The notes under the pieces are model-generated. The model did no database searches. It was not told where the DNA came from and saw nothing but the letters and a program-made list of their open reading frames with translations. Shown here one piece after another: positions 15,844 through 23,738 of a DNA stretch of 27,980 bases (positions within the stretch are counted from its first letter, which is position 1; each line of letters begins with the position of its first letter). The translations under genes were made by a program, and so were the position numbers. Source of the DNA: a bacterium (lineage in GTDB: Bacteria; UBA9089; CG2-30-40-21; SBAY01); NCBI GenBank assembly GCA_040757115.1, contig JBFLYA010000026.1, positions 1-27,980 of the forward strand, in the 5' to 3' direction.

Positions 15844-15851
15844 ATTTAATA

Positions 15852-16187
15852 ATGGAAAGGGTTAATGAAAACGAAAAGGAATACCGCGGCGGTGATTCTG
15901 GGCCAAAATACCTATTTCGAGGGCAAAGAATGGAATGGGGGATTATCCGATTTAAGTCGGGGCAAACATTAGGGGCTCATTTTCATAATGAGGTAGAAGA
16001 AACCTTTTTTTTCATTTTCGGAACGCCTCAAATGGTGATTGATAACCAGAGTTATCGAGTTAAAGAAGGGGACGCATTTAAGATTTTACCAAAGGAAAAA
16101 CATGATATAATCAATGACACAGAAGAAACAATAAGAATTATCTTCATTAAAGTCCCTTATTTGCCAGAAGATAAGGTGAATTGTTGA
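15852..16187 (+). CDS. small single-domain cupin protein
   Basis: A 111-residue cupin_2-type protein. The core shows GAHFHNEVEETFFFI, then a conserved glycine turn (KEGDAFKILPKEKHDIIN), giving the usual metal ligands His-x-His, Glu and a later His. Such proteins bind small ligands or metals, or act as isomerases; the substrate cannot be told. It lies 16 nt after the ABC ATPase and is likely in the same transcript, so a link to the transported compound is possible. Confidence 0.85.
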   Translation: MERVNENEKEYRGGDSGPKYLFRGQRMEWGIIRFKSGQTLGAHFHNEVEETFFFIFGTPQMVIDNQSYRVKEGDAFKILPKEKHDIINDTEETIRIIFIKVPYLPEDKVNC

Positions 16188-16477
16188 GTTAACGACAACC
16201 CTTTAACTTGCTTATATTTCGTAACTATTCAGCCACTGATTAACACGGATTAGAACGGATAAATACAGAGAGCAGAGGGCAGAAAGCAGAGGACAACAGG
16301 AGAAAAAACCTTCAGCCTAATTACGGATACGGAAAACGGACACGATTTACGAATTTTGTAACCGTTCAGGTTATACATGAGAAGTGTAAGAAAGGAGATA
16401 AGGGGATTGGGGAGATGTGGAGATTATAAATTTCCTGGATAACTGGGCAAAATGGTCATGCAAAAAGACTAACTTTC

Positions 16478-16761
16478 GTAACCGTTCACCGCAGAGACAC
16501 AGAGACGCAGAGAAGAAAATTAAAATTTATGGACGATAGGCTTAACATCCCTGATTTTCATCAGTGCAAGCTCTTGAGTCCAACAACATTAAACTTGCCC
16601 TGATGAAAATCAGGGATGGATTAACAAATCTGGCTTGCCGGCTGAACATTCGGCAAGCAGGTCCTATGTATTTCAATGGCTACACCAATAATCTTTTCTG
16701 TTATCTGATTTCTTCTCTGTTCCTCTGCGTCTCTGCGGTAAATTACCACCTGAACGGTTAC
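16478..16761. mobile_element. internally replaced copy of the GxxExxY element with flanking direct repeats
   Basis: The ends and first about 65 bp match the left side of the 12091-12562 element (through TTATGGACGATA.GCTTAA). The last about 95 bp match its right side, including the GxxExxY N-terminal codons. The rest of the gene is replaced by two hairpins. The flanks carry an 8-bp direct repeat TAACTTTC (16470-16477 and 16762-16769), the pattern of a target-site duplication. Confidence 0.7.
16546..16618. repeat. perfect 19-bp inverted repeat inside the inner element
   Basis: CATCCCTGATTTTCATCAG (16546-16564) pairs exactly with CTGATGAAAATCAGGGATG (16600-16618). The pairing extends past one mismatch by GCAAG/CTTGC. 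A second hairpin GCTTGCCG/CGGCAAGC follows at 16633-16658. Together they replace the body of the GxxExxY gene. Confidence 0.8.
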
Positions 16762-16931
16762 TAACTTTCATAACCCCTAAACCAAACCAGCCTCCTAATC
16801 GTAATCCTTTCACCAAAAAACTCCTAAATATATCCCCTTATCTCCTTTATCTCCATATCTCCTTTTCTTACACTACCTGAACGCTTACAATATTTTTTAC
16901 CCATAAATTTTACACGCACCCAAAAAACCAG

Positions 16932-16960
16932 TTGACTTTTTAGAGATTGAGTGGTAAAAT
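16932..16960 (+). promoter_or_regulatory. promoter of the giant secreted protein
   Basis: TTGACT (16932-16937), 17-nt spacer, TAAAAT (16955-16960). Transcription would begin near 16967, leaving only about 6 nt before ATG 16974. This excludes the TTG at 16947 and the ATG at 16959 as starts if this promoter is used. Confidence 0.6.
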
Positions 16961-16973
16961 GCTATGGTGTCAA

Positions 16974-19900
16974 ATGACCAGATTAAATATTTTATTATGT
17001 ATGCTAATAATTTTTATTGCCAGCGCTTCCTCTGCTCAGCAACCCAAAAATATAAAACATTCCAATATTACTGCCACACAGTTTTTTGTCTCGTGGATTA
17101 CTGATGGAGTCGGAACAGGGGCAATTAAATATGGAACAAATTCTGCCAATCTTAATCTCATTGCTTATGATGAGAGAGGGGAAGAGATTCCAGATGATGT
17201 CCATCATATACGAGCTGTTGGCGTAACCGCTGAAACAACTTATTACTATGATATTCTCAGCGATGGTATCACTTATAATAACGCAGGACAACATTATACA
17301 ATTACTACCGGGACTGAATCGATACCTCCAACTGGTGACAATCCAGGATTTGGCACGATTACCAAGTTCGGTAATCCGGTTCAAAATCGTAGTTGCATAG
17401 TTTATTTAAAGCTACAGGAGAAAAATACCAATAACATTTCTGCCCTTCAATCTATGCTTGTAACTCATCCAGAAGGAATATGGGTTACTTACTTAAATAG
17501 TTTTACCAAATCAGATTTATCAGGTGAGTTTAAATATACGGTTAATTCTAACTATCAGTTGATAATTTTTGCTGAAGGCGCAAATGAAGGGGCGGCGGGG
17601 ATGATTCTCGATATAAAAGACCCACCACTTCATCAACCTGCCCCGGATTTAGAAATTGGTTCGGATACAACCCCTCCTTTCATTGATGACCCAAAACCTG
17701 TTTTCAATGCGACTCAGGTTAATGTCAATAGCAATATTACCCTCCATCTTAAAGACACGGGCTATGGAGCAGATGTAAATACTTTAGTTATGAAGATAAA
17801 CAATACAACAGTCACCCCAACAAAGATTGGCACACCGCAAGATTATTATATATTTTATATCCCGGCTCAACCTTTTGAATTCGGCACGCAGGTAAAAGTA
17901 AGTATTTATGCCAGAGACTTAGCCACGTCTGCGAATACATTAGATACATTCTACACATTTACCACAACATCTGACCCTAATCCACCAGTTATTACCGGGC
18001 GAATACCTGCCCCAAATGCGACTGAAGTTGCGGTAGATACAAATATTACTATCTTTCTCCAGGATATGGATAGTGGTATTGCCACCTCAACGATTATTAT
18101 GAAGGTAAATGGTGAAAGGGTATATCCACAAATAAGTGGTACTTTACCTAAATATTGCACCCTTGTTTATGACCCTGCTCAAGATTTTAAATATAGTCAA
18201 CTGGTCAATGTTTCACTTGAGGTAGCTGATAATTCCTCAAATCCTCTACAATCTACATATACCTTTATGACTAAACTGGATAATACCCCCCCCCAGACTT
18301 CAGTCCATATCCCGCAAAAAAATGATACCAATGTGCCAATTAATATTCTTATTCTGTTTAATATTATTGATGAAGACGCCGGTGTAGCAAGTTCGACGAT
18401 TGTCTTCAGAGTAAATGGGGCAACGATTACGACCTATTTGTTAAATGAAATTCCACAGGGCTATTTTCTTTATTATGACCCGCCGGTTGATTTTGACTAT
18501 GGGCAAATAATTGATCTCTATTTACAGGTAGAAGATTTTGCCACAGTCCCCAATAAACTTATTGAAAACTATACATTTACCATAACTACAGATATTATTC
18601 CACCAAAGGTTATCTATCGTAAGCCTGATATAAGAGAAACTCAAGTCCCGGTTGAAACAAACATTACCGTCTATATTCGGGATGACGAATTGGGTGTAGA
18701 TAAAAATTCGATTGTCCTGTTTGTAAATGAAGAAAATGTAACTGGCAAACTCACCATTACCGGGACAAAAACAGAGTATTTAGTCAATTATGACCCGACG
18801 GTTCACTTTGACTATAACCAGGTTGTCCGTGTCCGTATCAATGCCAAAGATTTAGCCAATAACCCTATGCCACAAGATGCCTATACCTTCACGACTAAAA
18901 TAGATGATATAAAACCTTATGTAACTGACCATTTCCCGGCTAAAGGAACTCAAGGGGTTAAGGTCGATACCACAATTATGTTCAATCTAAAGGATAATGA
19001 ATCTGGTGTGAATATTTCTACTATGATTTTTTTCGTAGAAGGTATTGATGTGACCTTAGAGGTGAAAATTACAGGGACAAAATCAGCCTATAATATCTTT
19101 TATAAACCAAAAGATAATTTTTATTATGGACAGGTAGTAGATATAATGATTAAAACCTTTGATTTTGGTTCAAATACTGTTGAAGAGATTTACTCTTTCA
19201 CGAGTGAGCCAGATATGATAAAACCTGAGATTTCTGACCAATTTCCTCCTAAGTGGGCAACCCAAACCCCCAAAAATACTGATATTCGCTTCATCATCTC
19301 TGACAATGAATCTGGAATAAATCCTGAAACGATTATCCTGAAGGTTAATGGTCTGCCGATATACATTAATAAAACGCCAATAACTCCTCCAAAGGCATAT
19401 TTAATTGCTTCAAATCTCCTTAATTTTGGGTATAATGAGGTTGTAGAGATATATATTGAGGCAGGGGATAATTTTGGTAATATCGCCACTGAAACATATA
19501 CCTTTACGACTATCCAGGATAAGAAAAAACCCTATACCGCTGAACATTACCCTGCACCGGCGGCAATAGATGTGCCGGTAGATACAAATATTATCGTGAG
19601 TGTTTGTGATGATGAATCTGGAGTAGTCAGGGAGAATATTTTATTAAAGGTGAACAATAGCACCATAACGACGATGAGTGTTTTCCCAATATTAAATGGT
19701 TTTACCCTTATCTATGACCCGATAAAGAATTTTAATTATGGGGAGGAAGTGCTTATTTATATTAAAGTTGAAGATAAGGCTGGAAATTTAGCCACACAAA
19801 CTTATACCTTTACCATCACAAAAGATATTACCCCACCTTATACCTCAGATTATAACCCGACTCCGTTTGCCGCAGATGTGCCAATTAATACAGATGTTGT

Positions 19901-22094
19901 GCTTCATATTCGAGATGATGGGATAGGTGTGGATGATTCGTCCATTGTGATGAAGGTAAATGATGTCCGTGTTTTCCCCATAATTATCCAGCCAATACAA
20001 AATCTTACCTTGATTTATCGACCGCCAGTATATTTTGGTTTTAATGAAGTGGTGAAAATAAATGTCATAGCAACGGATTTAGCCGGCAATACAATGACTC
20101 CAGTATTTTACACATTCACGACTACACTGGATAATCTCAGTCCTTCTATGACAGATATGATTCCTGCCCCAAATGCCACACAGATAGCCGTAGATACAAA
20201 TATTTCCCTCCATATTAAAGACCTCGGTGCGGGTGTGAAAAAAGACTCAATTTTGATGAAGGTGAACGGTCAAATAGTCACTCCGCTGATAAGTGGGACT
20301 AAAGAGGATTATACCATTTTTTATAACCCAATTTATGATTTTGAGGCAAATAAGCGGGTTTATGTTTATATCTATGCTGTAGATTTAGCCCAGATGCCAA
20401 ATGTCTTAGAACAAGAATATTTCTTTACCACGATTGATACCCATCCACCGTATGTTACAGACCAGATGCCCGCACCAGATTCCATTAATGCTCAACCGCA
20501 AACGGATGTTTTATTTCATATTAAGGATGATGGAATTGGCATAGATAAAACAACGATTAAGGTGATAATAAATGGAGCAACCATACCTTATCCTAATTAT
20601 CAAATTGATGGTTCGATTACAGATTTTACCTTTAGTTATAATCCGCCAGTAGATTTTGATTATAATCAAACCGTCTGGGTCACTATTATAGCTCGTGATT
20701 TTGTAGGAAATAGTCTAAATACGACCTATAAATTTTTTATCACAGATACCATTCCTCCTTACACCACAGACCATAAACCTGAAAAAGGAACTACAGGCGT
20801 ATTGATAGCCACTGAAATCGAGTTTCATATAAAAGATATTGGAGCAGGGGTAGATAAGACCTCTATCAATCTCTGGATAAACGGAAATAAAGTAGATGCC
20901 TTAGATATTACAGGAAATACATATCATTACATCGTTAAGCATAAACCTCAAATACCTTTTCAAATTGGGCAAATAGTCACCATCACGATTGAGGTAAAGG
21001 ATTTAGCAGTTTTGCCCAATACCCTTTATGAGGTTTATACCTTTACAACTAAATTTGATTATGACCCGCCAATGCTTCTCTGGGTAGTTGGAAAAGATAA
21101 TAACCATCTCATTGCTTTCTTTGATGATGAAAATCCACCAATAAATATTGGTAATGCAATGTTTCTTCTCTTTGAATCCAGAGCCCCACAAAAAACGATA
21201 AAGGTGTATTCTGCCAGTTTAGATGGAGGAAAAAATGTTAATTTAACAACAGATATTTTAAAAAACGAGGTATTTTATACATTGGTGGTAAATAATGTAA
21301 CCGATGCGGCAGGAAATCCTATTTTACCACCCAATAACCATGCTGAATTCTCCTTAAAAGACACACTGGAAGGGATAATTGAAAAAACGGATAACACTAA
21401 GGTAGAATTTTCACCAAATACCTTCGCGGAGAACATAGCCACGATTGAAATATATTCTTTGTCAGAAATAGCCACAATCACCCAGCAGGCAAATGATAAT
21501 GCCAGACAGAATAAAGAAATAAAGGGATTAGTTCCAAATACCACGCGGGTATTTATTGCCAGAAAGACAAATGGTGCTGAGGCTTTACCTGATGAGTTTT
21601 TAGCCAGCCCTGAGATAACGATTCCGTATCCTCCATTAGTTTCTAATCAGGAAGAAAAGGTATTTTATCGGATTTATCAATTAATTAACAATCACTGGGT
21701 AATAGTTCCTGGCAAACAAGAGGTAGATACCTTTGCGAACACTGTTAGTGTTAAGGTGCCACATTTTGGTATTTATCGGATTGCCGGTTCAAGTCCGGCA
21801 CCACAATTACCAGCCGATAAACTTATCAGTCAAACAGAGGTTTTCCCCAATCCATTTAAACCCAATCATTCCTTTATCTATTTCAGGAATTTTGCTGGAG
21901 CAATTACAATCAGGATATTCAACATTGTGGGAGAATTAATGAAAACGATAGAAATTCCAGCCGATGTCCATCAGCCGTATCCCTGGGATGTTAAGGATGA
22001 TGATGGCAAAGACCTGGCAACAGGAATTTATATCTATGTTATTACCAATTCAGTCGGGGATAAAGTTACTGGAAAGGTATCGGTTATCAGGTGA
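16974..22094 (+). CDS. giant secreted protein with Ig-like repeats and FlgD-like C-terminal domain
   Basis: A 1706-residue exported protein. A Sec signal peptide (MTRLNILLCMLIIFIASASSA, probable cleavage before QQP) is followed by a fibronectin-III-like domain (SWITDGVGTGAIKYG...TTYYYDI) and a second beta domain. About eleven Ig-like repeats of roughly 95-115 residues follow, each opening D..PP.......P....T.V.V.TNI...I.D...G and closing with Y.FTT. A distinct beta region leads to a FlgD-Ig-like C-terminal domain (VFPNPFKPN ... ITIRIFNIVGE ... LATGIYIYVIT). Such domains commonly end outer-membrane or secreted proteins of FCB and candidate-phylum bacteria. A cell-surface or adhesive role is inferred. 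Start chosen by signal peptide and promoter position. A C9 tract at 18286-18294 lies in repeat 3. Confidence 0.85.
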   Translation: MTRLNILLCMLIIFIASASSAQQPKNIKHSNITATQFFVSWITDGVGTGAIKYGTNSANLNLIAYDERGEEIPDDVHHIRAVGVTAETTYYYDILSDGITYNNAGQHYTITTGTESIPPTGDNPGFGTITKFGNPVQNRSCIVYLKLQEKNTNNISALQSMLVTHPEGIWVTYLNSFTKSDLSGEFKYTVNSNYQLIIFAEGANEGAAGMILDIKDPPLHQPAPDLEIGSDTTPPFIDDPKPVFNATQVNVNSNITLHLKDTGYGADVNTLVMKINNTTVTPTKIGTPQDYYIFYIPAQPFEFGTQVKVSIYARDLATSANTLDTFYTFTTTSDPNPPVITGRIPAPNATEVAVDTNITIFLQDMDSGIATSTIIMKVNGERVYPQISGTLPKYCTLVYDPAQDFKYSQLVNVSLEVADNSSNPLQSTYTFMTKLDNTPPQTSVHIPQKNDTNVPINILILFNIIDEDAGVASSTIVFRVNGATITTYLLNEIPQGYFLYYDPPVDFDYGQIIDLYLQVEDFATVPNKLIENYTFTITTDIIPPKVIYRKPDIRETQVPVETNITVYIRDDELGVDKNSIVLFVNEENVTGKLTITGTKTEYLVNYDPTVHFDYNQVVRVRINAKDLANNPMPQDAYTFTTKIDDIKPYVTDHFPAKGTQGVKVDTTIMFNLKDNESGVNISTMIFFVEGIDVTLEVKITGTKSAYNIFYKPKDNFYYGQVVDIMIKTFDFGSNTVEEIYSFTSEPDMIKPEISDQFPPKWATQTPKNTDIRFIISDNESGINPETIILKVNGLPIYINKTPITPPKAYLIASNLLNFGYNEVVEIYIEAGDNFGNIATETYTFTTIQDKKKPYTAEHYPAPAAIDVPVDTNIIVSVCDDESGVVRENILLKVNNSTITTMSVFPILNGFTLIYDPIKNFNYGEEVLIYIKVEDKAGNLATQTYTFTITKDITPPYTSDYNPTPFAADVPINTDVVLHIRDDGIGVDDSSIVMKVNDVRVFPIIIQPIQNLTLIYRPPVYFGFNEVVKINVIATDLAGNTMTPVFYTFTTTLDNLSPSMTDMIPAPNATQIAVDTNISLHIKDLGAGVKKDSILMKVNGQIVTPLISGTKEDYTIFYNPIYDFEANKRVYVYIYAVDLAQMPNVLEQEYFFTTIDTHPPYVTDQMPAPDSINAQPQTDVLFHIKDDGIGIDKTTIKVIINGATIPYPNYQIDGSITDFTFSYNPPVDFDYNQTVWVTIIARDFVGNSLNTTYKFFITDTIPPYTTDHKPEKGTTGVLIATEIEFHIKDIGAGVDKTSINLWINGNKVDALDITGNTYHYIVKHKPQIPFQIGQIVTITIEVKDLAVLPNTLYEVYTFTTKFDYDPPMLLWVVGKDNNHLIAFFDDENPPINIGNAMFLLFESRAPQKTIKVYSASLDGGKNVNLTTDILKNEVFYTLVVNNVTDAAGNPILPPNNHAEFSLKDTLEGIIEKTDNTKVEFSPNTFAENIATIEIYSLSEIATITQQANDNARQNKEIKGLVPNTTRVFIARKTNGAEALPDEFLASPEITIPYPPLVSNQEEKVFYRIYQLINNHWVIVPGKQEVDTFANTVSVKVPHFGIYRIAGSSPAPQLPADKLISQTEVFPNPFKPNHSFIYFRNFAGAITIRIFNIVGELMKTIEIPADVHQPYPWDVKDDDGKDLATGIYIYVITNSVGDKVTGKVSVIR
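18286..18294 (+). repeat. C9 homopolymer inside the secreted-protein gene
   Basis: Nine consecutive C residues encode the Pro-Pro at the start of Ig-like repeat 3 (NTPPQ). Other repeats code the same Pro pair without a long run. A gain or loss of one C would truncate the protein early. Confidence 0.8.
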
Positions 22095-22206
22095 GTGGTG
22101 TCCGGATAAAATCTGTATTTATTAGCCGGGTATCTATTTTCTTTATGTTAAAATCTTGAAAATCTGCGTTTATCTGCGTCCCCAAAAAGAGGAAGGAATA
22201 CATCTT

Positions 22207-22941
22207 ATGGTTAGCTGGTTAATATTTGTTAGTCTCTGGTTTATTGCATTGTCCTGCAGATTTAACTGGTGGAGAAAGGATAAACCAGGCATTCCTATTT
22301 TAATGTATCACAACATTGGTGTTGCACCCAAAACTGCAAATAATAAGAAATTATGGGTAACTGAACAAAAATTTAGACATCAGATGGCTTATTTGTATAA
22401 CTATGGCTATCAACCGATTACCTTTAAAGACCTTAGTTCTTTGCCAGATAACCCGGTGATTATTACCTTTGATGATGGGGCAAAAAATAATTATACGGTT
22501 GCCTTTCCCATTCTTAAGCAGTATAACTTTAAGGCATGTATGTTTTTATCTACCGCTCGCAGTGAACTCTCAACCGCAGAATTAAAAGAAATGCAAGATT
22601 TTGGAATAGAATTTGGCTCTCATACGAATACTCATCCAAATTTGCGCAAGATTAGTGAGGATACCGCAAAGGAAGAAATAACAGGCTCTAAAAAGATATT
22701 AGAAGAAAGATTGAACACACAAATCATTGCCTTTGCCTATCCTTATGGGGCAGGGGCTTATGATGAGAAAATTAACCAGATGGTCAAAGAGGCAGGATAT
22801 ACCTATGCCTGCGGCATCCGACAGGGAAAAGTAACTCTGCCCATAACAACTCCATATTGCTTAAAACGATTACTTATTCGGGGGGATGATTTAATGATTG
22901 ATTTTATACTTAACTTACGAAAAGGTCGAAGTCGATTTTAA
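22207..22941 (+). CDS. membrane-anchored polysaccharide deacetylase (NodB-homology family)
   Basis: 244 residues. An N-terminal membrane helix (WLIFVSLWFIALSC) is followed by the deacetylase fold. Motifs seen: PILMYHNIG, TFDDG (metal/catalytic Asp pair), SHTNTHP (metal histidines), and AYPYGAGAYD. Family members remove N-acetyl groups from cell-wall or exopolysaccharides such as poly-N-acetylglucosamine, outside the cytoplasmic membrane; the polymer here is unknown. ATG 22207 has GAGGAAGGA upstream at about 22189. The open frame continues upstream to 22156 through repeat text (ATCTGCG...), so the earlier start is unlikely. It follows the giant secreted protein by 112 nt. Confidence 0.87.
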   Translation: MVSWLIFVSLWFIALSCRFNWWRKDKPGIPILMYHNIGVAPKTANNKKLWVTEQKFRHQMAYLYNYGYQPITFKDLSSLPDNPVIITFDDGAKNNYTVAFPILKQYNFKACMFLSTARSELSTAELKEMQDFGIEFGSHTNTHPNLRKISEDTAKEEITGSKKILEERLNTQIIAFAYPYGAGAYDEKINQMVKEAGYTYACGIRQGKVTLPITTPYCLKRLLIRGDDLMIDFILNLRKGRSRF

Positions 22942-23034
22942 GATAAGTCCACGGCGTGAATACAAAGAACAATGAGAATAGCACGCTGATGACGCGGAGG
23001 TCGCGGATATTTCGCGGATAAAAAATATATTATA

Positions 23035-23319
23035 CTCGATATTCAAGTTTTTTAAAGATATAAAGATTTAACCGCAAAGAGCGCAAAGGAAGATTTCGCA
23101 AAGGACGCAAAGGAAGAAAAGAAACACTCTGCGGTGAACGGTTACTCAGATGGTAAATGAGGATTGCTTATAAATTTCAATGTATTAAGACTCTAAGGAG
23201 GGAATTAAAAGGGTGGTGAACAACCTATAATCTTTGCGTTCTTTGCGGTTAATTTCTTTGCGTTCTTTGCGGTTAAAAAAGGATAAACCACTTAATGTTA
23301 AAAAAACTTGAATATCGAG
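23035..23319. repeat. inverted-repeat element with perfect 19-bp ends
   Basis: CTCGATATTCAAGTTTTTT (23035-23053) pairs exactly with AAAAAACTTGAATATCGAG (23301-23319). The arms continue with CCGCAAAGAGCGCAAAGG on the left and CTTTGCGTTCTTTGCGG on the right. No coding sequence. It lies inside a looser outer inverted repeat, ATAGCACGCTGATGACGCGG with CCGCGTTATCCGTGTGCTAT. Confidence 0.7.
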
Positions 23320-23380
23320 TTATAGAAAAAATCAGCTAAAATCCCTTAAATCCGCGTTATCCGTGTGCTATTTTAACATT

Positions 23381-23432
23381 ATTTTCAAGAAAAAACTCTC
23401 ATAACCTTTGGTTCACAAATGAGGATGAAAAT
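23381..23432 (+). repeat. structured repeat core, copy 3 (degenerate)
   Basis: The outer arms ATTTTCA and TGAAAAT are kept and the right side CACAAATGAGGATGAAAAT is intact. The left inner part is altered (AGAAAAAACTCTCA). The inner stem is reduced to AACC-ttt-GGTT at 23404-23414. Confidence 0.5.
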
Positions 23433-23684
23433 AGTGGTAGGAGATAGAAGGTGGGAGGTAAGGAGATAGTCGTGAGGAGTGATGTTTTCTTTACTCTCTA
23501 CTTTCTACTCTCTACTCTCTACTTCCTATTTTCAGGGGAAACGGTCATGAACCGTGGGTTCACAAATGAGGATGAAAATAGTAGGTAGGAGATAGAAGGT
23601 GGGAGGTAAGGAGATAGTCGTGAGGAGTGATGTTTTCTTTACTCTCTACTTTCTACTCTCTACTCTCTACTTCCTATTTTCAGG
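23411..23684 (+). repeat. tandem duplication of a palindromic unit
   Basis: The segment GTTCACAAATGAGGATGAAAA...CTATTTTCAGG occurs at 23411-23536 and again at 23558-23684, almost identical apart from one extra base. Each unit is itself an imperfect palindrome: a TAGGAGATAG-type purine-rich left arm and a CTACTCTCTACTTCC-type right arm. Confidence 0.8.
23528..23579 (+). repeat. structured repeat core, copy 4
   Basis: ATTTTCAGGGGAAACGGTCA on the left and CACAAATGAGGATGAAAAT on the right, with inner hairpin TGAACC-gtg-GGTTCA (23548-23562). It matches copy 1 except for the stem, which differs yet still pairs. It lies at the junction of the tandem duplication, about 160 nt before clpB. Confidence 0.6.
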
Positions 23685-23738
23685 AGAACATCAGCGCTAA
23701 TCTGCGGTAAAATCTTGTAGGAAATAAAAGGTGATTTT

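Larger units (their letters stand above)
16358..16888. repeat. outer GTAACC element, interrupted by a second element
   Basis: The left end GTAACCGTTCAGG continues with GTGTAAGAAAGGAGATAAGG. The right end reads CCTTATCTCC...TTCTTACACTACCTGAACGCTTAC. The arms are complementary over the AAGAAAGGAGATAAGG / CCTTATCTCC portions and resemble the element at 13946-14182. A separate element (16478-16761) is inserted between the arms. Confidence 0.65.
16188..16954. other. intergenic region made of nested palindromic elements
   Basis: It holds a stray terminus GTAACTATTCAG near 16220, AG-rich filler, and then the nested elements at 16358-16888 (listed separately). A 66-codon open stretch at 16564-16764 lies wholly inside the inner repeat and is not treated as a gene. 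From 16889 to the promoter of the secreted protein nothing else is seen. Confidence 0.65.
22942..23738. other. 0.8-kb intergenic region with nested inverted repeats
   Basis: No gene. An outer inverted repeat (22978-22998 with 23351-23371) surrounds an inner one (23035-23053 with 23301-23319) with a lone TGAACGGTTAC terminus at 23135-23145. Two structured cores and a tandem 126/127-bp duplication follow (23381-23684). A ribosome site AAGGTGA sits before the clpB start. I saw no CIRCE element or clear heat-shock promoter. Confidence 0.65.

Noticed and set aside
15726-15851. Longer N-terminus for the cupin protein
   Set aside because: This part overlaps the ABC gene in another frame, whereas AAGGAGGTGA sits 8 nt before ATG 15852.
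16564-16764. 66-codon open stretch in the inner repeat
   Set aside because: It lies wholly within palindromic element sequence and reads through its hairpins and right arm; the only protein-like part is antisense to GxxExxY remnants.
23395-23690. Possible CRISPR array
   Set aside because: There are only two units, each a palindrome without unique spacers, and no cas genes are present; it is a tandem duplication.
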